From Lentzea albida (GTDB lineage Bacteria; Actinomycetota; Actinomycetes; Mycobacteriales; Pseudonocardiaceae), in assembly GCF_900111005.1 (NCBI RefSeq), contig NZ_FOFV01000001.1, forward strand, positions 558,001-622,000: a stretch of 64,000 bases of DNA. Direction: 5' to 3'. The notes below the pieces were generated by a model. That model had not been told where the DNA came from. It did not search any database and saw nothing but the letters and a program-made list of their open reading frames with translations. Positions 52,271-62,100 of the stretch are shown here, piece after piece; position 1 is the stretch's first letter; each line of letters opens with the position of its first letter. Both the position numbers and the translations under genes were made by a program.

Positions 52271-53485
52271 TTGGCGTACGTACTCGGAGTCGATGTCGGG
52301 ACCACCCGGACGACGGCTGCCGTGTGCCGCCTCGACGGTGCCCGGGATGCCGAGATCGCCCTGGTCGTGCCGTCGTTGCTGCAGCTCACGGATGCCGGCA
52401 CGTTCTCGGTCGGAGAACGCGGCACACCCGGCTGGACGGCCTCCGGCTTCGCCCGGCGGGTCGGCGACGCGGTGCCGTTCTCGCTGGGCCCGGAGATGTG
52501 CCCGGCCGAGGAGCTCACCGCGCTGCTCGTGATGTGGGTCGTCGGCGAGGTGGTCGCCCGGGAGGGTGAGAAGCCCCGTCATCTGGCGGTGAGTCACCCG
52601 GCCGGGTGGGGCCCCTATCGCCGAGGGCAGCTCTACGCGGCGTTGCGGGCCGTCGGCCTGCACGACGTGACGCTCGTGCCCGAGCCGTTGGCGGCCGCCG
52701 AGAACCACGCCGTGCGCGCACGGGTGGTGCCGGAGGCGACGTTGGCGGTGTTCTCGCTGGGCAGCCACGCGTTCTCCGCGTCGGTCGTCCGCCGCGCGCA
52801 GAACCGGACGTTCGAGCTGGTCAACCACGTCGAAGGCGTCGACCACCACACCGGCGCCGACTTCGACGACCTGCTGCTCGGCCTCGTGCGCGGCCGGCTC
52901 GGCAAGGACGGCCGGGTGTCCGCCGCCGAGTGCGAGGCGGCGAAGCGCGCGTTCGGCCCGTCCGTGGTGGTCAGCGGCGTGGAGATCACGCGCGACGAGT
53001 TCGTCGACGAGATCCGCCCGTCCGTCGACCACCTGGTCGGCACTTTCGTCCGGGCGCTCGGACCGGCGCAGCCCGACGCCGTGCTGCTCGTCGGCGGCGG
53101 CTGCCGGCTGACCGCGATCGGCGACGCGCTGTCGTCGTCGGTCGACTGCCGCGTGCTGGCCGAGGCCGCCCCCGAGCACTCGGTCGCCAAGGGCCTCGCC
53201 GTCGCCGCGCGCCTGGTCCTGCTGGGTCCCGAGGTCGAGCCGGAACCACTCGAGACCTCGGTCCTGGTGCACACCCGCGAAGCGTCGTTGCGCTTCCCCG
53301 TCGGCGAGGTCCCGAACCCCGACGACGACGAGTTCTCCGCGCCACCGCCCCGCCCCCCGGTGGACGTGTCCCCGCTGGAACTGCCGCCGAGGCGGGTGAA
53401 GCGCGTCACGAGCGCGCTCAAACCCGCCGGACGCCGCGCCGGTTCCGGCTCCCGATCCCGAGACGATGATGAGGACGGCCGTTGA
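52271..53485 (+). CDS. Hsp70-like (DnaK-fold) ATPase without substrate domain
   Basis: 404 residues. The actin-like ATPase domain has VLGVDVGTTRTTAAVCRLDG (phosphate 1), a VTLVPEPLAAAENHAV segment and LLVGGGCRLTAIGDAL (adenosine motif). The canonical beta-sandwich substrate-binding domain and lid are replaced by a Pro/acidic linker and a basic tail (PPRRVKRVTSALKPAGRRAGSGSRSRDD). Such short Hsp70-like proteins recur next to ini-type loci in Pseudonocardiaceae. The start is TTG at 52271 with GGTAGGGA upstream. It is coupled to the LuxR gene by TTGA. Confidence 0.88.
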   Translation: MAYVLGVDVGTTRTTAAVCRLDGARDAEIALVVPSLLQLTDAGTFSVGERGTPGWTASGFARRVGDAVPFSLGPEMCPAEELTALLVMWVVGEVVAREGEKPRHLAVSHPAGWGPYRRGQLYAALRAVGLHDVTLVPEPLAAAENHAVRARVVPEATLAVFSLGSHAFSASVVRRAQNRTFELVNHVEGVDHHTGADFDDLLLGLVRGRLGKDGRVSAAECEAAKRAFGPSVVVSGVEITRDEFVDEIRPSVDHLVGTFVRALGPAQPDAVLLVGGGCRLTAIGDALSSSVDCRVLAEAAPEHSVAKGLAVAARLVLLGPEVEPEPLETSVLVHTREASLRFPVGEVPNPDDDEFSAPPPRPPVDVSPLELPPRRVKRVTSALKPAGRRAGSGSRSRDDDEDGR

Positions 53486-55803
53486 GCGTGACCACGCGAG
53501 ACAGGTTGGTGCTGGACGCCCCCGTGCGGGGCGTCCTCGACCGGATCAACGACGCCGACGCCGGCACCCGCCTGCGCGTCGTCGTCGCGGCACCTGGTGG
53601 TTACGGCAAGACAGCGCTGCTTTCGGAGATCACCAACACCGCTGTGCGCGTGGTGGACGACGCGCACCTGCTGGACGATGCTTCGTTGCGCGCCCTTGCC
53701 GCGGAACCGCTTCTGGTGCTTGCCCACCGCCCCTGGCCCCGCCGCGCGGCGCTGGCCGAACTGACCCACGGCGCCGTCGTCGTGCCGTTGGCGCCCCTGA
53801 CCCGCGACCAGGTCCGCGAGCTGCTGAACGCCGGTAAGCCCGTCGCGGACTTCGTGTACGCGCAAACCCTTGGCGTGCCGCGGTTCGTGGAACGCCTCGG
53901 CGCCGCGACCGAGGTCTCCGCCGACGTGCTGGCCGCGTTCCGCGCCGAGCTCGACTGGCTGGACCCGGACCTGCAGAAGTTCCTGATCGCCGCCGAAGCC
54001 GGCGCCGGCCAGCGGCTCGACCTGCTGTCCGCGTTGCTGGACAAGGACTTCGACGAGGTCAGCGACATCATCGAGGCCGCTCGCGCCACCGGCATGCTCG
54101 CCGAGGACGGCACCCTGCTGCCGCTGGCCCTGCGCGCCGTCGGATCCCTGACCCGCACCGAACGCCGCATCGCCGTGCGCCAGAAACTCGCCCAGCTGCA
54201 ACTGGACCGCGGCGGCCCCGTGCTCGACCTCGTCCGCCCCCTGCTGGACACCGGCATCGGCGGCCCGGTGTTCGTCGCGGCCGCCCGCGAGGCCCTGTCG
54301 TCGGACCCCGCCCTGGCAGCACGCCTGTTCAAGGCCTCCACCGGCGGCGGAACCCCGTCCGCCGAAACCGCCGCCTCCTGGGCCACGGCCTCGGCGATGG
54401 CGGGAGACCTGGACGGCGCACTGCGCCTCGCGGACCAGGTCATCAGCGCCCCGGACTCACCCCACCGCCGAACCGCGGCCGAGGTGGCGGCCGTCGCCCT
54501 GGCCCACCGCGGCCAGCTGGCCCGCAGCACCGAACTCTTCCGCTGGGCGGCCACCCCCTACGCCGCCGCCTTCGCCGGCATCGGCCTGATCGGCACCGGC
54601 CACCTGTTCGAGGAGACGCCCCCGCAACCCCCGACGATGCTCGGTGGCGCGGCATCGCTGATGCTCCAGGGCGTCCGCCAGTCGGTGGCGGGAGCGGAGA
54701 CAGCCGCACTGTCCACTTTGGTCAGAGCGTCCTCGATGCTGGAACCCGCCGGCGGAGCCGTGCTGCTGCCGGACAGCCCAGCCGCCCTGGCAGCCCTCGT
54801 GGCCCTGCACTGCGGCGAGCCGAACGTGGCCGAGTCCGTGCTGGACCGGGCCGTCGAGAACGGCACCGGCGGGGTGCTGATGTCCGTCCGCCACCGCCTG
54901 CTGCAGGCCTGGCTGCACATGCTGCGCGGCAACCTGGCCGTGGCCCGCGAGACCCTGCTGTCCGTCCGGGGCGCTTTCGAACCCCGTGACTGGATCTTCG
55001 CGGTGGCCCTGGAAGTGGGCGTCGCCAGGCGCAACTCCGACCTGGCCACGTTGCGCCGCACCTGGGAACAGGCCTGCGAGGCAGTGCTGCGGCACCCCGT
55101 CGACCTGTTCAGCCTGCTACCGCTGGGCGAGTTCGCCGCCGCGGCGGCCCGGCTGCGCGACCAGGAGCGGCTGGCGCCGCACCTCGCCCAGGCGTCGGCT
55201 CTGCTGCGCTCCCTGGGGAACCCGCCGTTGTGGGCCGCGCAGGTGCACTGGGGGCTGCTGCACGCGGCGATCATCGACGAGAACTCCGCCGCTGCGGAGG
55301 AACATGCGGCTGCTTTGGCTGCTTGCCGGGATTCCAGCCGGTACTGCTTGATTCTTTCTGGCGCTGCTGAGTGCTGGCTGGACGTTGTCGCCGGGAAGGT
55401 CGACGCGGATCGCGTTGAGGAAGCTGCCCGCAGTTTGCACGCGGTCGGGCTGTGGTGGGACGCGTCCCGGTTGGCCGGGCAGGCTGCTATCCGGACGTCG
55501 GATCGGCAGGCGATGGTTCGGTTGCTGGACTGTGCTCGGTTGTTGCAGGGGCGGCCTGTTTCTGCTCGGCGGGCTTCTGAGGCCGCTGATGTCGTTCCTG
55601 TTGCTGAGGATGCTGGGAAGTTGAGCGATCGGGAGCGGGAGGTGGCTCAGTTGGTGTTGGAGGGGATGACTTATCGGCAGGTGGGGGATCGGTTGTTCAT
55701 CTCCGCCAAGACCGTTGAGCACCACATGGCTCGGATGAGGCAGCGGTTGGGGTCTACGTCGCGGTCGGATTTGTTGGGGCAGTTGCGGCATATTCTGGGC
55801 TGA
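53482..55803 (+). CDS. MalT-like LuxR-family transcriptional regulator
   Basis: 773 residues. An N-terminal STAND-type ATPase has the P-loop APGGYGKTALL (about 36-46) and VRVVDDAHLLDD as Walker B. A long TPR-like helical region (about 250-690) and a C-terminal LuxR HTH (LSDREREVAQLVLEGMTYRQVG, KTVEHHMARMRQRLG) follow. This is the MalT/LAL layout, compact at the ATPase end. It probably controls the ini-like operon. Codons in the last 500 bases (from about 55300) become T-rich compared with the rest, and the stop codon coincides with the start of repeat copy 2. The start is TTG 53482 or GTG 53488. Confidence 0.9.
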   Translation: MSVTTRDRLVLDAPVRGVLDRINDADAGTRLRVVVAAPGGYGKTALLSEITNTAVRVVDDAHLLDDASLRALAAEPLLVLAHRPWPRRAALAELTHGAVVVPLAPLTRDQVRELLNAGKPVADFVYAQTLGVPRFVERLGAATEVSADVLAAFRAELDWLDPDLQKFLIAAEAGAGQRLDLLSALLDKDFDEVSDIIEAARATGMLAEDGTLLPLALRAVGSLTRTERRIAVRQKLAQLQLDRGGPVLDLVRPLLDTGIGGPVFVAAAREALSSDPALAARLFKASTGGGTPSAETAASWATASAMAGDLDGALRLADQVISAPDSPHRRTAAEVAAVALAHRGQLARSTELFRWAATPYAAAFAGIGLIGTGHLFEETPPQPPTMLGGAASLMLQGVRQSVAGAETAALSTLVRASSMLEPAGGAVLLPDSPAALAALVALHCGEPNVAESVLDRAVENGTGGVLMSVRHRLLQAWLHMLRGNLAVARETLLSVRGAFEPRDWIFAVALEVGVARRNSDLATLRRTWEQACEAVLRHPVDLFSLLPLGEFAAAAARLRDQERLAPHLAQASALLRSLGNPPLWAAQVHWGLLHAAIIDENSAAAEEHAAALAACRDSSRYCLILSGAAECWLDVVAGKVDADRVEEAARSLHAVGLWWDASRLAGQAAIRTSDRQAMVRLLDCARLLQGRPVSARRASEAADVVPVAEDAGKLSDREREVAQLVLEGMTYRQVGDRLFISAKTVEHHMARMRQRLGSTSRSDLLGQLRHILG

Positions 55804-56176
55804 CTTCGCCTGTTTTTCGGGTGGTTGTTTTGCGTGCGGCCTGGTTGCCTTGCGTGCTTCCCCTGGGGCTCTGCCCCAGACCCCGGCAATCTGATCAGGG
55901 GGTAGCGCCGCGGGCAGGCTGATGGCACGCCTGCTGCTTAGGGCGGCTGCCGGTTTCGTAGTTTGGGCGCGTTGGCGGTGGGGTCCCATCACAAGCCGCA
56001 CCAAGAGCAGGCCACACCTGAGGGGTGGGGTCAAGTCGACGAAAAGCGTGTCGACTTGACCCCACCCCTCAGGTGCAGCAGGAGCTGTGGCGCGACTCGT
56101 GATGGGACCCCACCGCCGGTACCTCATTGCTGAAGACGGCTCGCCTGCGGCATCGCACCGATCGCACGGCTCGCCT
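55804..56176. repeat. Dispersed palindromic repeat, copy 2 (about 373 bp)
   Basis: Second copy of the element at 19638-20007. The inner 26-bp stem (56016-56041 with 56051-56076), loop GAAAAGCGT (56042-56050) and outer 17-bp stem (55975-55991 with 56102-56118) are identical in sequence to copy 1. Changes are concentrated between the stems and in the left part. It again begins right at the stop codon of the upstream plus-strand gene. The right end carries two 20-bp units (CGGCTCGCCTGCGGCATCGC and a one-base variant) spaced 30 bp apart; copy 1 keeps only one and a half. Confidence 0.9.
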
Positions 56177-56515
56177 TCGGCATCGCGGATGATCTGGGGC
56201 CTTGCCCCACACGGCGCCCTGCCGCCCCGCCGTGCCAGCGCCGCCCCACCTTGCTGTCCCGCCGCGTCCCGCCCTGCCCACTGAGCGCCGCAATCCGCCC
56301 CCGCCCCGCCGTCACCCACAGCCGTTCACCGTTGCCAAACCTCCGCTGGTCGCCTCTGCCCCGATCGTGGGTCGAGGGTTGCGCCGGGTCGTGAGAAAAT
56401 TGGTCCGATTGAGCGAGTAAAGGGTGTAACACTCAGACATCGCTATACCCCCGTTGGGGGGAACGACCCTGCGCAATGGGACGGTGTGGATTGCTGGCGG
56501 TAGGCTTCCGCACCG
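56177..56515. other. 339-bp intergenic region with a CCCCC-GTT-GGGGG palindrome
   Basis: No gene. The left half continues the C-rich character of the right flank of the repeat. The palindrome CCCCC-GTT-GGGGG lies at 56448-56460, after TATA, and is the kind of site bound by metal or LuxR-type regulators. TAGGCT at 56501-56506 lies nine bases before the TTG start of the GGDEF gene. Confidence 0.55.
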
Positions 56516-58591
56516 TTGCTCGCCGAGCAGGTCAGGTGGAACGGATTGCCGAGCCAGGACGACGCGAGACCGTCACGCCCTCTGGGACGTGACGAGCTGG
56601 CGCGCGACTGGGCGGTCAAGGTCAGTCGGACCGCGTACATACCGTTCTCCGCGGCCAAGCTGACCGAGGAGTTGCACGAGCTGCTCAACGTGGTGGCCGA
56701 GGCGCTGGTCGAGGAACCCGGTGTCGCCTCGCTGGTGGGGACTCGGCTGGTGGAGATCCACTGCGTTGGCGCTGAGAGCCTGAAGGTGTCGCTCGACGTC
56801 CTTGCGCGCTTCGTCGTTCGGGAGGGGGCGGATGCCGAGCGGGCCGCGTTGGTGATCGGGGCCGTGGCGGCTGCTTACACCGCCGCGATTCAGACATTCG
56901 TGCTGGAGCAGCAGGAGAGCGTCAGCCAGGCCCTGTTGCGGGCCAATCGGGCTGTGCGGCTGGATTTGCAGGCCAGCGAGGAGCGGTTCGAGGACATTTT
57001 CACGCACTCGTCCACCGGAATTGCGATGGTCGGCCTCGACGGGTCGTTGCAACGGGCCAACGAGGCTTTGTGCACCATCCTGCGGCGCGAGGACGTTGCG
57101 GGGATGACGCTCACCGATTTGATCGCGCCCGCGGATCTGCCGCTCGTCAACGACGCGCTGATGAGTTTGCGGTACGGGCGGATGCGGCGCGTCGAGGAAC
57201 GGCCCCGGCTCATCGATCGGGATGGCGAGCACTTCCGGGTGTTGATGGCGGCCACGGTGCAGAAGGACGCCGAGGACAACCCGCGGCACTTCGTGTTGAT
57301 GATCGACGACGACAGCCAGCTCACGTTGCTGGGTGGGCGGTTGCAGTACCAGTCGTTGCACGACGCGTTGACCGGGCTGCCGAACCGGCAGTACCTCACG
57401 ACGCGCCTGGAGTCGTTGCTGCACAGCGACATCGAGTTCGGCGTGACGTTGTACCACCTGGACCTCGACGCCTTCGCGGTGATCACGGACGGGCTGGGGC
57501 GCGAGGTCGGCGACAAGGTGTTGAAGCTCGTGGCGGAGCGGTTGAGTTCCGTGTTCTCCGCCGAGAAGGCGATGGTCGCCCGGCTCGAGGGTGACGAGTT
57601 CGCCGTGCTGGTCGAGAACGGGCCCGAGACGCCGGACGTCGACACGACGATCCGGACGATCGAGCACGAACTGGCCGAGCCCGTCTACTTCGGTGAGCAA
57701 GGGGTGGCGGTGTCGGCGTCGATCGGGGTGTTGCCGCGGCTGCATCCCGGTGATCATCCCGCCGAGGTCTTACGGGCCTCGGACATGACGTTGCGGCGGG
57801 CCAAGCGCATCGGGCGGCGGCAGTGGGGGCTGCACGACGCCACGCAGGACAAGCGGGAGCAGGAGGAGTTCGCTCTCGCCGCGGTCATGCCCGGTGCCTG
57901 GGAGAGCGGCGAGATCGACGTCGTGTTCAACCCCGTCATGAAGCTCGACGGGACGGGGCGGATCTGCGTCGAGGCCGAGCTCAACTGGCGGCACCGGGAC
58001 GTCGGGCTCATCCCGCACGAGAAGTGCGTGGCCATGGCCGAGCACACCGGACTGATGCTGCCGCTCGGCGAGTGGATGTTGCGGACGGCCGCGGAGACGG
58101 CGTGCCGGTACGAGGAGATGCTCGCCGTCTGCCTGACCGAGAGCATGGCGAACAGTCCCGACCTGGTCCGGGACGTGCGGCGCGTGCTCGCCGACACCGG
58201 GTTGCAGGCCGGGCGGTTGTTGCTCGGGTTCCCCGTGCACGTGCTCGCGTCGGAGGACAGCGAGGCCGCCGACAACCTGGACCTGTTGTCGGACATGGGG
58301 ATCCACATCGGCGCGCGCGACTTCCGGGGCTCCACCGCGGAGATCGAACTGGTGCGGTCGCTCGGTGTGACGGCCGTGCGGGTGAAGGGGCGCTGCCAGA
58401 AGCCGGACGAGCTGGTGTCGCACGTGCTCAGCGACCTCGTCGGGTTCGTGCACGAGGCCGGCGGGCTCGTCGTGGTCGACGCGATCGAGGACGCCGAGCA
58501 GCGCGACTGGTGGACAGCACTCGGCGCCGACGCCGGGGTCGGGCCGGTGTTCTGCGTGGAGCCGACTACGGAGTGGCCCGACGCGGGTTGA
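56516..58591 (+). CDS. PAS-GGDEF-EAL protein with degenerate EAL domain
   Basis: 691 residues. An N-terminal helical region (1-150) precedes a PAS domain (about 155-270: ERFEDIFTHSSTGIAMVGLDGSLQRAN), a GGDEF domain (about 280-435: HDALTGLPNRQYL, signature EGDEF in RLEGDEFAVLVENG) and an EAL-like domain (about 450-690). The EAL motif reads EAE (ICVEAELNWRH), and the DDFGxG and conserved Asn segments are not recognisable, so phosphodiesterase activity is unlikely. EGDEF may or may not cyclise GTP. It is probably a c-di-GMP responsive or scaffolding protein. The TTG at 56516 follows a TAGGCT box; a different downstream start is possible. Confidence 0.85.
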   Translation: MLAEQVRWNGLPSQDDARPSRPLGRDELARDWAVKVSRTAYIPFSAAKLTEELHELLNVVAEALVEEPGVASLVGTRLVEIHCVGAESLKVSLDVLARFVVREGADAERAALVIGAVAAAYTAAIQTFVLEQQESVSQALLRANRAVRLDLQASEERFEDIFTHSSTGIAMVGLDGSLQRANEALCTILRREDVAGMTLTDLIAPADLPLVNDALMSLRYGRMRRVEERPRLIDRDGEHFRVLMAATVQKDAEDNPRHFVLMIDDDSQLTLLGGRLQYQSLHDALTGLPNRQYLTTRLESLLHSDIEFGVTLYHLDLDAFAVITDGLGREVGDKVLKLVAERLSSVFSAEKAMVARLEGDEFAVLVENGPETPDVDTTIRTIEHELAEPVYFGEQGVAVSASIGVLPRLHPGDHPAEVLRASDMTLRRAKRIGRRQWGLHDATQDKREQEEFALAAVMPGAWESGEIDVVFNPVMKLDGTGRICVEAELNWRHRDVGLIPHEKCVAMAEHTGLMLPLGEWMLRTAAETACRYEEMLAVCLTESMANSPDLVRDVRRVLADTGLQAGRLLLGFPVHVLASEDSEAADNLDLLSDMGIHIGARDFRGSTAEIELVRSLGVTAVRVKGRCQKPDELVSHVLSDLVGFVHEAGGLVVVDAIEDAEQRDWWTALGADAGVGPVFCVEPTTEWPDAG

Positions 58592-59063
58592 GGTGCACGA
58601 GGATCAACGCGAAGCCCGCGATGGTCACCATGCGCAGGGCGGCGCTGATGCCGTTCCAGTCCTTCGACTGCCACATCGCGAACCACTCGCCGCCGATGGT
58701 GATGAAGCCACCGAGGAACAGCGCCACGACCATCAGTAGCCCGGCGGACGCGAACCTGCGCGCGCTGTCCTCCTTGTCGCGGAGGTAGGCGATGGTGCCC
58801 GCGGTCAGCAGAACGGCGGAGACCGCCTCCCACGCGATGATCGCGACGTAGACGATCGTGACGACGGCCGGGCTCGTGATCGCCCGCCACTTCAGGCCTT
58901 CGCCGAACGTCGTGTCCATCGCCAGGACGTGCCGCACGAACGCCTCGTTCGTGCCGTAGTCCGTGACGTTGCCGAGCACCACGAGAATCATGTTGAGAGC
59001 GATGAACCCCACGGTCACCGCGACGACCGCGCGCAAGCTGCCGACCCGAGCAAGAAGACCCAT
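58566..59063 (-). CDS. DUF2165-like small membrane protein
   Basis: 165 residues with four membrane segments: VVAVTVGFIALNMILVVLGN, a second around VVTIVYVAIIAWEAVSAVLL, a third around GLLMVVALFLGGFITIGGEWF, and a fourth around MVTIAGFALILVHL. TDYGTNEAFVRHVLAMDTTF after the first segment and GGEWFAMWQSKDWNG match the DUF2165 pattern. Function is unknown. TACTGT on the minus strand lies seven bases before the ATG at 59063, again a leaderless layout. The last 26 bp overlap the end of the convergent GGDEF gene. Confidence 0.87.
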   Translation of the reverse strand: MGLLARVGSLRAVVAVTVGFIALNMILVVLGNVTDYGTNEAFVRHVLAMDTTFGEGLKWRAITSPAVVTIVYVAIIAWEAVSAVLLTAGTIAYLRDKEDSARRFASAGLLMVVALFLGGFITIGGEWFAMWQSKDWNGISAALRMVTIAGFALILVHLNPRRATP

Positions 59064-59104
59064 GGAGCGGACAGTAATCGATGGAGTGCTGTCGGTGAGA
59101 CAGT

Positions 59105-62100
59105 TCAACAAGGGGAGTGGAACTCCACCTGCGGAAGGCGCGTCCGCCACACCTCCTCCGTGAGCGCACCGCGCGTCGCGGCGCAGATGCGCTCGGCCTC
59201 GTGGGCGACCTCGACGTCCCACACGCGCAACAGGCCGTCGCCCGCGCCCGACAGCACCAGCGCCCGGCTTCCCGGCCGGAACTGGACGCCCGGCTCCGCG
59301 CCGGACGCGAGCGCCATCGGCCTGCCCAGCGCCGTCGCCTCGGCGGGATTGCTCATGTCCCACAGACGAAGCGTCTTGTCCGAGCTGCCGCTCACCAGCA
59401 TCCTGCCGTCCGGTGTCACCGCCAGCGAACTGACCTGCTGGGTGTGGCCGGTGAGGACGCTGAGCGCCTGCGGCTTCTCGCGGTCGCGGACGTCCCACAG
59501 CCGGATCGCCCTGTCGGTACCGCCGGTGACCAACGTCCTGCCGTCCGGCGTGAAGACGGCGCGCTGCACCGGTTCGCGGTGGTCGCCGATCGGCTTGCCG
59601 AGCAGCCTCGGTCCCGTCGGGTCGGACACGTCCCACAGCCGGAACATGCGGTCGCTGCTCGCGGTCACCATCGTCCTGCCGTCGGGGCTGAACGTCGTGT
59701 CGTTGACGTACCCGTCGTGCCCGGTGAGGGGAGGGCCGAGCTTGACCGGCTTCGCGGGATCGCCGACGTCCCACAGTTGCACGGACTCGTCGTCGGCGCC
59801 GGTCACCATGACCCGGCCGTCGGGGGAGAAGACGATCTGGTTGGTGAACCTCGTGCCGAGCGGCATCGGCGGCGTGAGCGGCACGACGCGCGTGGGATCA
59901 CTCGTGTCCCACAGCTGCAACACCTTCTCGCCCGCGTAGGTGCCGAGCACCTTGCCGTCCGGTCGCAGCTGCACCCGCACGGACCCCTTGTCCGGGCTCA
60001 CCTTCACCGAACCGAGGAGCTTCGGCGTGAACGGGTCGGTGGTGTCCCACAACCGCGCGGTCTTGCCCTCCTTGCCGCCGTTGCCGTCGGCCGTCACGAG
60101 CAGTCTGCCGTCCTTGCTGAACGACGTCACGCCGGCGTTCCCGGTGGGTGTCCTGGCCACGTGCCTCGGCAACGACCACAGCCGCACCGAGTTCTCGCCC
60201 GCGCCCGTGGCGAGGGTCTGGCCGTCCGGTGTGAAGCCGACCGCGAACACGCCCCCGCTGGGGGCTGCGAGCGGTTTGCCGATCTGGCCCGCGCCGGCCG
60301 GGTCGGTGACGTTCCACAGCCGCGCGGTGCCGTCGCCGGCACCGGAGGCGAGCATCTGCCCGTCGGGGCTGAACTTCACCGACCACACGCCGGCGGTGTG
60401 GCCGACGAGCGGGTCGCCGACCGGAGCCTGCGCGGCCGGGTCCCAGAGCCGCACCGTCGTGTCGTCCGCGGCGGACGCGAGGAGCCTGCCGTCCGGGCTG
60501 AACGTCACCGAGTGCACGCCGGCGGTGTGGCCGGGCATCGGGTTGCCGATCGATGTCCTCGTCGTGACGTCCCAGAGCCGGATGATCTGGTCGTCCCCGG
60601 ACGTGGCGAGCGTCCTGCCGTCCGGGGAGAACGCGAGCGTGCGCACCGCCGCCGTCGCGCCGCGCAACGGTTCGCCGAGAGGCTGCGGGTTCGCGGGATC
60701 GCCGACGTCCCACAGCCGCGCGGTCCTGTCCTCGTTCGCGGCGGCCAGCGTCCTGCCGTCCGGGCTGAACTCCAGCAGGTAGCTGGTGCCGTTGCCCGTC
60801 TCGATCGTCTTGAGCGCCTTGGGGTTCGCCTTGTCGGTGACGTCCCACAGCCGGATCGTCTTGTCGTTGCCGGTGGTCGCGAGCACCCTGTCGTCGGGCG
60901 AGAACACCGCCGACGTCAGCCAGTCGTCGTGGCCGGTGATCACCGCGAGCGGCTTCGGGTTCGAGCGGTCCCGCACGTCCCACAGCCGGGCGGTGCGGTC
61001 GTAGCTCGCCGTCGCGAGAACGGTGCCGTCCCTGGTGAACGACGTCAGGTAGACCGCTCCGGTGTGCCCCTGCAACGGCACGGCGAGCGGGGTCTGCTGG
61101 TTCGCGAGCAGCCGGGAGCCGACCTCGGCGTCGTCGGGGCGCATGCGGTGCGCGGCGAGGAGCAGCTGGGCGGCGAGCGACGGGTCGGTGTCGGCCAGCC
61201 TGTCCGCCTCGGAGACGACCTGGCGGAACTGCGCGTCGTCGCGCTGGTTCACCGCTATCACCGCCGCACCCGCCGCGATCAGCGCGAACACCGCCACCAG
61301 CGCGACCGCCGACCTGCGCAGCCAGACGCTCTTGCGGTGCTGGCGCTCCGACGTCCGCACGAACTCCTTGGCGATCGTGGTGACGTCCTGCTGCTGGCGC
61401 ACGCCCTCCAGCCGTGCGCCGCGGTAGAGCAGTGACGAGTCGTGGCCGTTCTCGGACCACGCCGCCGCGTCCTCCTCCAGGCGCTGCCGGGTGAGGTTGC
61501 CGGCCCTGTCCTCGTCGATCCAGCTGCGCAACCGCGGCCAGGCGTGCAGCAACGCCTCGTGGGTGATCTCGACCGAGCCCGCGTCCGTGGTGATCAGGCG
61601 GGCGTGCGTGAGGACCTCGAGCGCGCGTTCCGTGGCGGGCAGGTTGGTGCTCGCCTCCAGCAGGCTGCGCCGGGTGGAGCGGCGGCGCGTGTCCTGGGTG
61701 TCGTCACCGACCCTGACCAGGCGCAACAGCAGCTGACGCGCGGCGGCCCTGGCCGGTTCGTCGAGATCGGACCAGGCGCGTTCGGCGGTGGCGGCGACGG
61801 CGCCCTGGATGCCGCCCGCCGCCCGGTACCCGGCGATCGTGAGGCGGCCAGCCTGCCTGCGCTGCCACGTGACCAGCAGCGCGTGGCTGAGCAGCGGGAG
61901 CGCGCCCGCGTCGTAGGCGTCCTTGCCGCGGCGGTTGTGCGTGCCGAGGTCGCGCAGCACCAGGTCGACCAGACCGGCCTCCAGCTGCAGGCCCGCGGCC
62001 TTGGCCGGGTTCGTCACGGCGTCGCGCACCTCGGCCGCCGACATCGCGCCGAGCACCATCTGCCTGCTCTGCAGGGCCTCGGCGAGCTCGGGGAAGTCGA

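Noticed and set aside
59117..61435. 772-codon open frame antisense to the STAND/WD40 gene
   Set aside because: Its protein is Arg/His/Pro/Ala-rich without any family pattern, and the opposite strand encodes clear WD40 repeats; long antisense frames are expected at this GC content.
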